From assembly GCA_002104895.1 (NCBI GenBank), contig MCFG01000186.1, positions 1-42,500 on the forward strand: DNA of 42,500 bases. Reading direction: 5' to 3'. The position numbers and the translations under genes were made by a program. Origin of the DNA: Anaeromyces robustus (taxonomy: Eukaryota > Neocallimastigomycota > Neocallimastigomycetes > Neocallimastigales > Neocallimastigaceae). Of the stretch, positions 23,105 to 36,400 are shown piece by piece (the first letter of the stretch is position 1; each line of letters starts with the position of its first letter). The notes under the pieces were generated by a model. That model was not told the origin of the DNA. It did no database searches and saw only the letters and a list, made by a program, of their open reading frames with translations.

Positions 23105-23764
23105 AAAAAAAAAAGTCATTGATTATAAGGTTTTTTAGTCTTAATTTTGTGTTTTTAGCCAAACATAAAATATTATTGGTTCTATTTTGGTTCTTTTTTT
23201 ATATTAACAGGAAAATTTTATATTAAAATATAAAACCTTAATTAGTAGTTTTTTGTTATAGTTTTTAAATATTAAAGTTTTATATTTTCATTTATTTTCG
23301 TATTATAGTGTTAATTTTATTTATATTAATTATTCCATAAAATATAAATTAAACTTTATTATTATCTTAAAATATTTTTATTTTTATTTTATATATATTT
23401 TTTCCCTTCTAATAAGTTTTTTTTTTTTATTTTATATTAGGATTTTTATCCATTTTGATGTTTTTATCAATTAATATATAATTTTTATATATTAAAATAT
23501 AATTAATAGGTAAATAATTATATTATTAATATATATAATTACATATTATAGTTATCAATTTAATAAAAATAATAAATAATATGAATAATAAAAAAAAAGT
23601 CTAGATCAAGAATTACTTGTTTTCTTTCTTTTTTTTTTTTTTTTTTTCATTAATTAATAAAATTTTAATTAAAATTATATATAATTATATATTATACATA
23701 TTATAATACATTATAATAAAAATTAAATGTTTTAATTATTTATTCTAGTAATTATAGATTTTTA

Positions 23765-23915
23765 CTTAAAAGGAAACTTTTCAATAAAAAATTCTAGTAT
23801 CTTTTCTTTATGTAAATATTATAAAAATTATACTTTTTTCTAGTAAAGTTGAGAACACAGATTTTACATAAAAGGAAACTTTAATATTCAAAGTTCTAGT
23901 ATCTTTTTTTTAAGT
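23765..23915. repeat. Diverged direct repeat, AAAAGGAAACTTT ... TTCTAGTATCTTTT
   Basis: Two copies (about 23768-23816 and 23870-23912). Each has AAAAGGAAACTTT, a 12-18 bp variable part and TTCTAGTATCTTTT. The second copy can form a short stem AACTTT/AAAGTT just before TTCTAG. A related arrangement (CATAAAAGGAAA, a CAACTT/AAGTTG stem, TTCTAG) occurs at 27137-27191. Confidence 0.7.
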
Positions 23916-24551
23916 CAATGTATCATATATTAGATACTTCTATATAGAAAAAAGAAAAGAAGATAATAAATTAAGATTCTAATTACATTATTATTATTAA
24001 TCAATAATAAAATTTAATTAATGAATCATCTTTTATGATACTTTCTTTGAAATATTTTTTATTTTATCTTAAAACTTTATATACTTTTATTTATGTATAT
24101 TTTTTCTTTTTATTATATACATTTATTATTAAACATATTTGTTTAAAAATGTTTTTTTTTTTTTTTAAAAAAAAATCAAATGATATACTATAGCTCTTTT
24201 TTTATTATATGGACTAATCAATTATAATATATATTCAATATATTATTCAATATATTTAATTTAATTAGAATCTGTTATAGTTTTTATAGTTTATTTTTCT
24301 AACTTAACATTTTTTTTTATTCTCTTTATGTTTTTTTTATTATAATAATGAAGAGGATAAATTATAGTATAGAAATATCACAATTGACTTTTATATATAA
24401 TAATAATATATATAAATATAAAAGTTAATTTAAATGTATAACCAAATTTAATAAAAATGTATAATTCCAAAAATTTTATTCCTTTTTTATTAAGTTTAAA
24501 GTTTAATAAAAAAAAACTTCTATATTTAGTTAGTAAATAAGTTCTGGACTC

Positions 24552-25320
24552 AATTATAATAATTTAAGAATTAACTGTATTTAGATAATTAAAGTAATTA
24601 AGTATTGATGGAACATTTTTTTTAAATATTTATAAATAATAATAAAAAATAATTTTATGAATCATAATTGTGAGATAAATGGAAAACTCTTCCATAAGTC
24701 ATTTTTTTTACTCAATATATCATATATATTTTATACTTTTTGTTTTTAATCACAAAAGTAATAATAATTACAATTAATATTAAAAATTTTTTATTATGTT
24801 ATAAATAAAATTTATTTATTAAGAAAAAAGGTTTTTTGTATATTATAAATACTTTTTTATAAAAAACTTTTGTACTTTGTAAGTAAAGTGGAGCTTTTTT
24901 TTTTTTTTTTTATAAAAATTAATAGTTTTATTTTATTTTATTGTTATTTTGTATTACCTTATATATATAAAAAATATTTAAAATTTTTAATAGAATAACA
25001 AATTATATTATTTCAAATAAGTATTGTTGTGCTTTTTTTTATTTTTCCATTTCCATTTAAAAATAAAAACCATCCATTTTTTTCATTCATAAGTTATTAG
25101 TTATAACTTTTCCCTATTTTTTTTAAGATACATATCAATTTTCTTGTTGTATTTTTTTATATATAAAAATTTCCCTTCTTTATATTTATTTAAGCTTTTT
25201 TATTATTACATAATAATAAAAAAAAAATTTTTTTTTTACTTCTTCTTTAACAATAATAAATGAAATTGAACCAATAAAAATCCAGATATTTTTTAATTAA
25301 ACTTTTTATATTGTTTTTTT
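24552..25320 (+). repeat. Dispersed repeat family A, copy 2
   Basis: Second member of the family at 6041-6780, in the same orientation and about 18.5 kb away. The copies are collinear with many substitutions and homopolymer length changes, including in the hairpin region (TACTTT...AAAGTGGAG near 24870-24893 is eroded). The right end passes into a long T-rich tract. Confidence 0.85.
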
Positions 25321-25652
25321 TTTTTTTTTTTTATTTTTTTTATTTTTTTATTATTTTTTATTTTTTTGTAATACTATTTTATAATATTATAGTAAAATAG
25401 AATATAAAAAAAATAGTATTATAGTGTTAATACTATTAATGTCAACAAAAAAATAATTAGTTGGAGACTTAAAAAATATTAATATCAATGGTAAAGATAT
25501 TAAACTTTATTATAATATTAATTGTTTAGAGATAATACTAATTTTTTTTTAGTGCATCAAAAGTCTAGATTCTTTTTTGAAAATTGTTTTTTTTTACAAA
25601 AAAGGAAATTTTTTTAATTATATTTTTATATAAATAAAATCAAACTTTAAAC

Positions 25653-25691
<39 letters not shown>

Positions 25692-26437
25692 GCACACAAT
25701 TTGTACGTCAACTTTATTGAATTTAAATATACTTTAAACTATAATTAAATTAATTTATATTATTAATAATAATAAAATATAATTTAATATTTAATGTATT
25801 AATATTATTATAATATATATTAGTTTATAAAGAATAATATTATAATTTTTAATTAACTAATATTTATTAATATTATACTTTAATTAATTTGAACCAAAGT
25901 TTTTAAAAATTCATAAACAAAATTTAATATTTTTTTTAATGTATTCCATAGAATAATTTTTTTTTTTTAATAATTTTAATTAAAATATATAGTTTATATA
26001 TTTATATATTATTATATACTAAATGTAAAGCATAATTTAAATATATATAATTAAAGATAATATTAATTATAATATTATGACATTAATAATATTTACTATT
26101 ATATTAAATTAAGTTTAACATGGAAATTATTTAAATTAAATTTTATTATTTTTTATTGTAAAATATTTTCGTAGAAAGAAAGTCTAGACTTTTTTTTTAA
26201 AAAAAGTAAATTAAACTTTATTTATTATTATTTTAATAAAAAAAATTTAAAAAATAATTTAAAAATAAAATTTTTGTTAAGCATTAATTGAAATTAAATA
26301 ATTAATAATATTATATATTGTATATATTTTCATTATAATAATTTAATATATAATTAGTATTATTATAAATTATTATATATAATGTTTAATATATATTCAT
26401 TATATGTGATTTACTTTTAATTTAATATATATTGGAT

Positions 26438-26476
26438 TACAAAAGTAATTATAATATATATATTATTACTTTTGTA
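26438..26476. repeat. 12-bp perfect hairpin
   Basis: TACAAAAGTAAT (26438-26449) and ATTACTTTTGTA (26465-26476) flank a TA-rich 15-nt loop. Confidence 0.8.
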
Positions 26477-27348
26477 GACTTTAAAATATTTGATTCTAGC
26501 CCATTTGGAAAATTTAAATAATAATAATTATAAAAAAAAAGTAAAATAAAATAAAAATTAATAACAGTATGATACATCTAATTTGATTTATATAAAAATT
26601 ACAAATTTTTAAACGAATAGTTTTAAAGATAAAATAAAGATAAATATTTTTTAATAATAATTAAAATATAAATAAAAATAATAATAATAAAAAAAAAAAA
26701 TGATACTTTAAATATGAAACTTAAATTATTATTAAATGTATTAAAAAAATATTAAAAAAAAACAAAAAAGATCTAGAGTTTTTTTTTTTTTTAATTATTT
26801 TTGATATTCATGTTTTGAAATTTATTGTTTTAATTATTATTACAGTTATTATTATTATGACAAAATAGAATAAAAATTATTATTTTAAAGTTTTTATTTA
26901 TATATAATATCCCTATTTATTAATTATCAAATTTTATGACAGGTTTATTTTCCGGTTGATCTTTTTTGTAATGTTTTCATAATGTTTTAATTATTAATTA
27001 AAAAAAAAAAAAAAAACTTTTTTTTTTTTAAATATTTATAAATTTGTTAAAAAATATAAAATTTTATTATTTATATAAAAATTTTATATAATAACTAAAT
27101 AGAATATAAAAATTAATTAAGTTATTTTCTAAATTGACATAAAAGGAAATGAACCAACTTTTTTTTTTAAAAAAAAACAAGTTGTTCTAGAGTTTACTAT
27201 CCATAAAAGGATATAATGCAGTATAATATATATTTCAAATTCTTTTATATTTTTTAGATTAAGAAAATTAAAAATATAATTAATAGAATATTATATAATA
27301 AAATGGATAATATTAATAGAAAATTATTAATAATTAAAGAAAAATAAT

Positions 27349-27494
27349 AATTGTTATTATAATAAATGCTTTTAATTATACTATTTAATTATTTAATATT
27401 CAATAATTATTGATAATCAATAATTGTTATTATAATAAATGTTTTTAATTATACTATTTAATTATTTAATATTTAATAATTTTTGATAATCAAT
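27349..27494. repeat. 73-bp tandem duplication
   Basis: Two copies start TTGTTATTATAATAAATG at 27351 and 27424 and end with GATAATCAATAA. They are nearly identical. Confidence 0.92.
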
Positions 27495-28185
27495 AATAAT
27501 CATTTTTATTCATTATTTGTTATTATTTGTTACTGATTGTCATTATAATACTTCTTATTAATTATTTATTATTATTATTCATTATTATGACAGGAAATTT
27601 TTTGAATTTTATACATTATTTAATAAAATGAATATCAAAAAAAAAAAAGTAGGTATTACAAAGAACATTAAAACCAATAATAATTATAATAAAATTATTA
27701 AATAATAATTGTTTTATTTTTTATAAAAAAAAAAAAATTAGTAATTTTTGTAATACATAATTTAAATATTTTTTATTTTCCTACTTAATTATAAATATGT
27801 AATAATTATATTATTATAATATATTAATATATTAAAATAACCGTTTTATAATTATAATTATAATATAATAATTATTTATTATTTGTTTATTATTAAATAT
27901 TTCTGTGTAGTTTATCATAAAAAAAAATTATTTTCCCTAATTATGTTTTTAAATAACATATTTAAGCATTATAATAATTTAAATAAATAATAAAAAGTAA
28001 ACAATATAAATATATTATTATGCTATTTATAATTGAATCTAATAAATTATAAAATTAAAATTCTCAATAATAAACATAATTTACATAATATTAATATATT
28101 AACGAATTAATTATAAAAATTTTTTTAACGGTAGCACAAAAAAAAAAAAAAACTAAATAATAAAATTAAATAATGATTAATACCT

Positions 28186-28262
28186 ATTAATTATTATTAA
28201 TTATTATTAATTATTATTAATTATTATTATTTATTATTATTTATTATTATTTATTATTATTG
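28186..28262. repeat. (TTATTATTAA)n then (TTATTATTAT)n array
   Basis: Ten-bp units whose last base changes from A to T partway along. Confidence 0.9.
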
Positions 28263-28660
28263 TTAAATAATAATATTTATATAAAACAATAATAAAATAA
28301 ATAATATCATAAATAATAATAATAAATAATAAATAAAAAATTTATAGCCCTTAATTATAAAATATTAAATAAATTCATAATAATAAAATTATTATTGTTT
28401 ATTATTAAATTATATCATAATTTTATCATACAATAGTATTTTAAATAATAAATTTTTTAAAAAAAAATCTAGACTCTTCATTTTTAACTATTATTAAAAC
28501 ACCTTTTTTTTATAATAGTAAATAACAATATTAATAATAATAATAAAAAATAATAATAACAATAATAATAAAAAAACAATAAAGAAATAAATAAAGAAAT
28601 AATAATAAACCAAAGTAATAATAGTAAATATAATAAAAATTAAATATAATAATAAGATAT

Positions 28661-28757
28661 TTATTATTATTTATTATTCTTATTATTCTTATTATTCTTA
28701 TTATTATTATTCTTACTCTTATTATTATTCTTATTATTATTATTCTTATTATTATTA
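28661..28757. repeat. TTATTATTC-type microsatellite
   Basis: An interrupted array of ATT with periodic C (TTATTATTC and TTATTATTATTC units). Confidence 0.85.
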
Positions 28758-30839
28758 AACCTGTTATTTTACAGAAGATTTTAAAATGTCAACTTTTTTA
28801 TTATTATTCGTATGATTTTACTATTGCAATATAATTTTTTTATTATTAATAAACCATTCTATATATATTATTCTATTAATCATTCTATTAAATATAATAT
28901 TATAATTGATATTATATTTAATAAATCTCGCTTTTTTTTTTTTTTTTTAAATATTAATTATTATATTATAATTAATATTTTAAAATTCATTTTATTAAAT
29001 TATATCATTTTATTAAATTATGTCATTTTATTATAATAGAGTTAGTCATTATTAGATCAGTTGTATTAAACATAATTAAAAATAATTATATAATAATTAT
29101 TAGTTTCATTTTATATATTTATTTTCATATCAATTTATGTTTTTTATTCGTTTCATAATTATATAATAATTATTAAAAAAGGTTTTAAATCTCTAGAGTT
29201 TAGACTTTTATTTTTACTTTAGAATTTTGGAAAAGTCTTTTTTTTTCTATCATTCTTTTTTTCTTTTTTTTTTATAAGAGTATCTTTATTGAAAGATAGA
29301 GGCAAAAATATTATTAAATAAGATTTAAAAGAATTATTTTATTTTAAAGAATAAAAAAAATGGTTTAAATAACTATTTTATTAATTCTAGGAAAATTTAT
29401 GCTATAATATTAATTAAAATTAATTTATTGTAAAAAAATGATAAAAAAAATGATAAAAGTATTATAATTTTTAGTATTGTAAAACTTTTAAAATACTAAT
29501 TTTTATTCTCCTTTCAATTTTTATTTTGTTTTATTTTATTTTTATTATTTAATTCTCCTTTTAAAATATTTGATTTTTTTAAATTTTCAAAGAAACTAGA
29601 ACCAAAATCTAAAAAAAAAATTTTTTAATATTATTTTAAAAACAATACATATTTTTATTTAATAAATAATAAAGTTTAATTTTAGTTTTTTTTTAATTTA
29701 ATCTATTAAAAATGTGGAAAATTTTAAATTTTATTTATTAACAAAAAAAATTTATAATATTAAATAATAATATTTTATACATAATATTATACATTAATTA
29801 TATTAATAAATTAATAAGCATAATAATAAATTAACAAGCATAATAATAATATATGTTATATATAATATATATATTATACAATTTATTTACCAAAGTTTTA
29901 TATATAGGTTTTAATATAATACAATTTTCAATTAATTTATATTTATAATTTTACTTTAATATGGTATCTTTTTTTTTTTTTTGTGTCTCTAATTTTATTT
30001 CATTTTTATAATAATAAATTAAATTGTTTTTAATTAAAATTGTGTATAAAATTAAAAATTTATAAATTTAAAGTTTTTATTAATTTTGAAATATAAAATA
30101 TTTAATATTATTATAGTTAAATTAAATTAAAATTTATTTTTTCATGGACTGAAGTCTAGATTTTTTTTTCTGACCAAAAAAAAAAAATTTTTATTTTTTT
30201 AAAAAATATTATTAATAAAGTATAATAATATGAAAAATTAATTTATTTATATATTTTAACTATTATATTGGTATTATAATATATTTTAATTAATCCACAT
30301 TTATAAAATACTTTATTATTATTATATAAAAATTAATTAATATTATCTGTTTTGAATAATATGAAAAAAAATTTGTTGATTTCAAATTTTTAAAAGTCTA
30401 GACTCTTTTTTTTTTTTTACATAATTATTAATTAATAATTTTACTATTATTATATATTAATTGAAAATATTATAATGATATAGTTTAAAAAAAAAAAAAA
30501 AAAAAAAAAAGAAAAAGGATTATTATTATTCTTACTATTATGTTATTAAACAAAGAGAATAATAATAATAATAAAAAACATTAACAATAAATATATAATG
30601 ATATTTATATTGTTAAAAGGATAGTTTTATGGATTATCATTTTTAGTATTGTGTATTAATTTTTTTTTTTATTTATATAATAAAATGAATTTATGAATTT
30701 ATTTATTATTGAATGAATCGTCTATTTTAATGGTAATTGATATGAAATCCATGTTTATTTCATAGGGAATGGTATAGGTTGTTGGTTGTTCAAATGACGT
30801 TTTATAATAATAGATTTTAAAAAAAATTATTATTAATAT

Positions 30840-30865
30840 AATAATAAAAATAATAAATAAAATAA

Positions 30866-30898
<33 letters not shown>

Positions 30899-30947
30899 TA
30901 ATAATAATAATAATAATTAATAATAGTAATAATTAATAATAATAACA

Positions 30948-31023
<76 letters not shown>

Positions 31024-31035
31024 AATAATAAGAAG
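30840..31035. repeat. Complex (AAT)n array
   Basis: AAT units with AATTAAT interruptions, becoming a pure run at about 30953-31017, then AAGAAG. Confidence 0.93.
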
Positions 31036-31615
31036 AAAAATAATAATATGATATAATAATAATTATTATTTAGTATTATTTAGTATTATTATACTATATT
31101 AATATATATGGAAATATATTATTTTTAATTAATTATAATCATTAATATATTATGAATATATAAAAAATTTTTGTTCAAAAAAAAAGAGTCTAGACTTTTT
31201 TTTAAAAAAATTTATTTTGATGAACATTAATAAATAATATTATTGGTAATAATTAGGAATTTTTTTTTTTTTTTTTTTAAAAAAGTTACAGTAAAAATAA
31301 TAATAAATAATAAATAATAAATAATAGTAACAATAATAATAAAATATTATTATTAGAATATTTATATATAATTATAATTATAATTATAATTATATTTTAT
31401 TATTATTCTGTATTATAATAATAGTCTGCATAATTATTTATTTTATTTAATAATAATAATAATAATAATAAAAAATGAGGTTATAATTTTATTAAAAAAA
31501 CTATTAGCTTAAAACATTCATAATGATCATAAACATTATTTTTTATAGTATTATGTAAAAATTTTTAATAATTTTTTGTTCTGGTCTAGAGTTGATTCTT
31601 AAAAAAAAACGGTAT

Positions 31616-32777
31616 TTATTATTATTATTATTATATAAATAATTTAACGGTTATTATTATTATTATTAATATTATTATTATTATTATTAGTTAATATTTT
31701 AAGGATTATTATTATTATTATAACATGAATATTTAAATCTTTAGTATTATTTAATTCTTAGAATAATGAAGTCTATTATTTAATAAAAATTAAAAATTAT
31801 TATTATTATTCCAATTTTTTTTTATCTTTATCATATATATATTAAAAAGTTTAATTATTATTATTCATGGATTTTTTTCATTTTTTTATTATTTAGAATT
31901 TTTAGTATTATTTTCATATTTTTTCTCTTTTTTTTTTTTTTTTTTTTGTTTTTTTTTTTTTATAAATTAAAATTTATTATTATATAATTATATATCATTA
32001 TTATTATTATTATTATTTATTCCACTCATTCTTCATTTCCTTATTATTATTCTTTATATTATTTAATTCATTATGATATATATTATAAATAGTAATTATA
32101 TGACAATTGTTTATATATAATGAAGAATCTTTTATTATTTTTAGATTTTTCAATATATTCCAATATACTATATTTATATTAATATATAATAAATATTATT
32201 GAGTATATTTTAATATATATGTTTATGTAAATATAATATATTTTTCCATATATTCCTATTATACTATAATATTAACATTAAAGATATAATTTAATTTACA
32301 ACAATAGACTTTTTACATATATTAGTTTACACATTAATATATTGGGGTTTATGTACCAAATTATTTACTTTATTGAATTATATGCTCTATATATATTAAA
32401 ATAAATAATAAAGTTTATTTATTATTATGAAATAATGGTATAACACCGACTGTTTATTATATAAAATTATATTGGAATATATGACATTACATATATTAAA
32501 GTATATTATATAATATATTAATATATAATTTATTAAAATTATAAAATTGAATTTATATGAAATATTAATAATTATTAGAATGAAAAAAAAGTATAAATAC
32601 GAATAAATTTCTTCTAACTTTTTTTTTTTTAATTCATCAGTTTTAATTACAAACATTTAAAAGTAATTGAAAAATTAAAAAATACTCTTTTTAAAAATAA
32701 AAAACGCTTAATATCTTTTAAAAACTTTTCTTAAATTTTAAATTTTTATCTTTTTTTAAAAAAAAATAATAATCAAA
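31616..32777. other. AT-rich 5' flank of the BTB-like gene
   Basis: Starts with interrupted (ATT)n (31616-31690). The immediate upstream 120 bp has T- and A-rich runs and an A-rich leader (AAAAAAATAATAATCAAA) before the ATG at 32778, as expected of an AT-rich fungal promoter. No TATA-like element can be singled out from the background. A minus-strand open frame at 32396-32656 has chance composition. Confidence 0.45.
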
Positions 32778-33401
32778 ATGTGCAACACTCCAATTGATGC
32801 TTACGTTCATTTACCATCTCCACCATTATCACCATTCCGCAATTGTGATAATCTTTTAGATATTTGTTCTGAATTAGAAAATCAAACTAAAGAATTAAAA
32901 TATGAAAATGTTATTGGTTCTCCAATTGAATACACTATTACACTTGAAAAATCTCAAGATGAAATTTTAAGAAATAAATTCCTTAACAATATGGATGAAG
33001 GAGTTAAAGTTAATGATGAAATGGTTCCATACCCATATTTCATTCAAAAATTACATAGTATTGGTAATTCCGTTATAAATAAGAAAACTAAAGATGCCGT
33101 TCCTCTTCGTGTTTACGAAACCGGTAAAGATATTTACCAAGAATTCTGGGTACACCCAATGTTCCTTTCTTTACAATCCTACCAATTCTTCAAACTTTTT
33201 GAAGAAGTTAAGAAGAACAATGAACAAGGTGTTATTGAAATCGAAGTTCCATCTCTTAGAGCTTTCCCAATTGTTCTATACTGGATATATACTGGTGATC
33301 TTACTAAACTTTTAGAACTTGCTAAATTAGATGAATCCTTATGTAAAGGAATTATGGAAAATATTGAATGCTTAGAAATTCAAATGAATGAAACTTTCTA
33401 A
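32778..33401 (+). CDS. BTB/POZ-like protein, 207 residues
   Basis: An intact, intronless frame with clearly non-background composition and more C/G at third positions (TTC, TAC and CCA codons). The N-terminal part (1-100) is Pro/Ser- and acid-containing and unassigned (LPSPPLSPFRNC near 12-23). Residues about 124-207 resemble a BTB/POZ fold: WVHPMFLSLQSYQFFKLF matches the BTB pattern of a His, hydrophobic strand and S-x-F-x-x-L-F helix, and VPSLRAFPIVLYWIYTGD matches the usual P-x-x-F-x-x-x-L-x-W-x-Y-T-G-D segment. BTB domains form homo- or heterodimers and often bind Cullin-3 or act in transcription (family knowledge). The partner and pathway here are unknown. It stands alone, with over 8 kb of desert downstream and a long one upstream. 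An alternative is a lineage-specific family that only resembles BTB in its second half. Confidence 0.85.
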   Translation: MCNTPIDAYVHLPSPPLSPFRNCDNLLDICSELENQTKELKYENVIGSPIEYTITLEKSQDEILRNKFLNNMDEGVKVNDEMVPYPYFIQKLHSIGNSVINKKTKDAVPLRVYETGKDIYQEFWVHPMFLSLQSYQFFKLFEEVKKNNEQGVIEIEVPSLRAFPIVLYWIYTGDLTKLLELAKLDESLCKGIMENIECLEIQMNETF

Positions 33402-33980
33402 ATTATATAACTAAAAAAAAAAAATTATCATATTTATCATCATAATTTAGCATATCTTATCTATTATATATATCCATAATTAAAATTTTGAAATTAATAG
33501 TTATAAAAAGTTATAACGGAATACCCATTTCAAAATATTTTTTTTATTTTATAATATCTTATGTATTTAGAATATCTTTTTATTTTTAATGTAAATAATA
33601 TTTAATTTAATAATATAAAAAAAAAATAAAAAATAAAAAATAATTATTAAAAAAAAAAAATAAAAATTGTGTTTTGTCTTTTAAAAAATTTGAGTGTTTT
33701 AAAAATAATAATTAATAATAATAATTTTTTTTTTTAAACTACAACTACTACATTTCATTAAAATTTTCAATAATTATTGATAATGAATAAATAATATTAA
33801 TATAAGAAGAGATTAACTTATATTTTCTGATTTTTTTTTTTATAATAATAATTATTATTTAAAAATAATATGAATATTAAAATAATATTTAAATTAATTA
33901 TTTTTTAATTATTCTTGTTATTAAATTAAAATAATTATTAGATAAAATATTAAAGTTTATTATCATTCATTTATAAAAAT

Positions 33981-34038
<58 letters not shown>

Positions 34039-36156
34039 TAATAATTAAGAATTAATAATTAAGAATTAATAATAAATGATGTTTTATTGTCAAAGTTTTA
34101 AAGGTAATAAATTTTAAAACTTAGAATCTTTCTTAATAAATCTGTATCCTAAAAAACATATGAAAAATAATTATTTTTATTATGAATATTTTAAATTTTA
34201 AATTTTAAATTTTATGATTATTAAAATTCATTATGTTTTAGTATTATTTTTAAAATCTTTTTTGTATGTAAAAAAATAAAAAAAATAAAATAAAATAAAA
34301 AAACTTAGTATTGTGTATTTTATAATATATTTTATAATTTACACAAAAAAAAAAATAAAAAAAAAAAATAAAAGAATCTAGATTACCTAAAAATGATTAA
34401 TTATTAATATTAAATATTTAATATAAATAATATAAATAATTATTAAAATATTAGTGAAAAAAAAAAAAATTTTTTTTTTATTATTTATTATTTAATATTT
34501 AATATTAAAAAATAAATAATAGAAAATGAAATGAAAAATAAATCTCTTTTTTAATTAACAATAAAAACCAAGATTTTTATTATTATTTATTTATTATTTA
34601 TTTATTATTATTATTATAATTTATATTATATATAATATTTTTTTAATATTTATTAATCATTTATTACTTATTAATCATTAAATGATTTATTTATTATTTT
34701 ATTTTTTTTTTAAATTAAAAATTTTAATTATTTAAAGTTTAATTAAAAAATTACTAAATATGGCAATAAAGATTATAATTTTTTTATTATTAATTATTTT
34801 TTTTTAAAAAAATTTTTTTTTAAAAAAAAAAAAATAATTAATAATAAATAATAATAAATAATAATAAAACTTATTAATAAAAAAAAAAAAATTATAATTA
34901 ATTAATCATTTGTATTAATATTATTATTATATTTAAAATAACAGTGATTAACATAATTTAATTAACAAATAACTATTATAATCATATTATTAAATAATAA
35001 TTTAATAATATTTAATAATAATATTTGTTATTGTTTTACAATTAATTACTATTAATTGATCAATTATTACTTTAATAATTCTATTATTATTATTATTAAT
35101 TATTCTTGATATGCATTATTATGTATGATGATAATGATGACGATAATGTTAATTAAAACTATCATAGTTTTTTTTTTTTTTATTATTATTATTTTATAAT
35201 TTCAATTAAATAATGATAATATTTTATTTTATATGATACACTACTATAGATACAAATAAAACATTAAAATAATAATTATTATAGTAATAATAATAAAGAA
35301 CAAAAAGAAAAGTGCATTTAAAGTTATATTTGATTAATGAATTTTTGATTATTAATTTGTTACTTATTACAGTTAATATTAAAAAAAAAAATTAAATAAT
35401 AAATTATAATATATGATTTAATTATATATAATAAAAATATCAAAGAAAATGATATTAAAATAATAATAGTATAATCATTAAATAAATAAAAAATAGTTTT
35501 TTTTTGAATCAATTATGAAGTTTTTTTTATTTTTATTTTTATTTTTATGCATTGTAAATGATTTTTTTACTATCAGTGAAACTATACAGAAAAAAAAAGA
35601 ATTTTAATTTATATTTAAATTTTTATATTATAAAATTTATTTATGAATTAAAATTAATAATATAAAAAAAAAACATGCTTATAACATGCTTTAATTCTAT
35701 AGAGCAAAAGTAAAAAAAAAATATTAATTAGTAGTATAGTTAATATATATATATTAGAGAACATTTATTTTTTTAATTACATTTTTTTTTTTTTTAAATT
35801 TTATTACCAACTAATTAATGTTCATTAAAAAAAAAAAAAAAAAAAAAGTAGATAATTATGGTTATTATACATTATTAACTTTTCCATGAAGTATTATTAA
35901 AAACAAATGAAACTTTATATGAAATATTTTATTTCAATTTTTTTAACTTTATTTTTTATTAATTATATTTTATATTTATGGTTAAATATATATATTGATA
36001 TATTTAATTTATTATTATTTTCTATATCAAGAAAAAGTAAATGAAATTTTTTTTTTTTAATTTTCATTTTTAACTTTATTTTTATATTTTTTAAGATTAT
36101 AAAAATATATCTTAAAAAGAAAATAAAACAAAATAATATTATAAGTAAAATAAAAA
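33402..36156. other. Gene desert 3' of the BTB-like gene
   Basis: The 3' UTR region lacks a clear polyadenylation word beyond AT-rich runs. Contents include an (AAT)n array (33988-34038) and a TCTAGA at 34377. No gene is supported. Confidence 0.5.
33988..34038. repeat. (AAT)n microsatellite
   Basis: About 16 AAT units followed by TTAATAATTAAGAA repeats. Confidence 0.92.
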
Positions 36157-36216
36157 AATAAAAAATAAAATAAAATAAAGTAAAATAAAATAATACAAAG
36201 TAAAATAAAATTAATA
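36157..36216. repeat. (AAAAT)n / AAAGTAAAAT array
   Basis: Pentanucleotide AAAAT units with periodic G or C. Confidence 0.8.
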
Positions 36217-36264
36217 TTAAAAAATATAAACTAAAGATATATTTTTATTATTAATATTAAAAAA

Positions 36265-36267
<3 letters not shown>

Positions 36268-36352
<85 letters not shown>

Positions 36353-36400
36353 TAATAATAGTAATGATAATAATAATGATAATAATAATTAATAATGATA
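36268..36400. repeat. (AAT)n then GATAAT-type array
   Basis: A pure AAT run to about 36351, then a decayed region with GAT and AATTAAT interruptions. Confidence 0.92.

Larger units (their letters stand above)
25321..30840. other. Gene desert outside the listed repeats
   Basis: No coding region is supported. The stretch holds the main part of the TCTAGA cluster, long poly-T (25661-25689) and poly-A (30487-30510) tracts, and small hairpins. An open frame at 28812-29036 has chance composition. Confidence 0.5.
22485..31590. repeat. Cluster of TCTAGA palindromes set in A/T runs
   Basis: TCTAGA starts at 22485, 23600, 25564, 26183, 26772, 27186, 28468, 29192, 30155, 30397, 31189 and 31585. Three sites are the perfect 10-mer AGTCTAGACT (26181, 30395, 31187). 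The typical arrangement is an A-rich left flank, (A/G)TCTAGA(C/G) and a poly-T right flank. Outliers occur at 9180, 13302, 17385 and 34377. Two others lie in coding or coding-like sequence (586, 12808). Function is unknown. Confidence 0.7.

Noticed and set aside
28186-28262. Possible CRISPR-like regular array
   Set aside because: Units are directly abutting simple repeats with no spacers, and the genome is eukaryotic in character.
28812-29036. 74-residue plus-strand frame
   Set aside because: Includes a poly-T-encoded Phe run and Ile/Asn/Tyr-rich chance sequence.
32396-32656. 86-residue minus-strand frame upstream of the BTB-like gene
   Set aside because: Chance AT-rich composition in the presumed promoter region.
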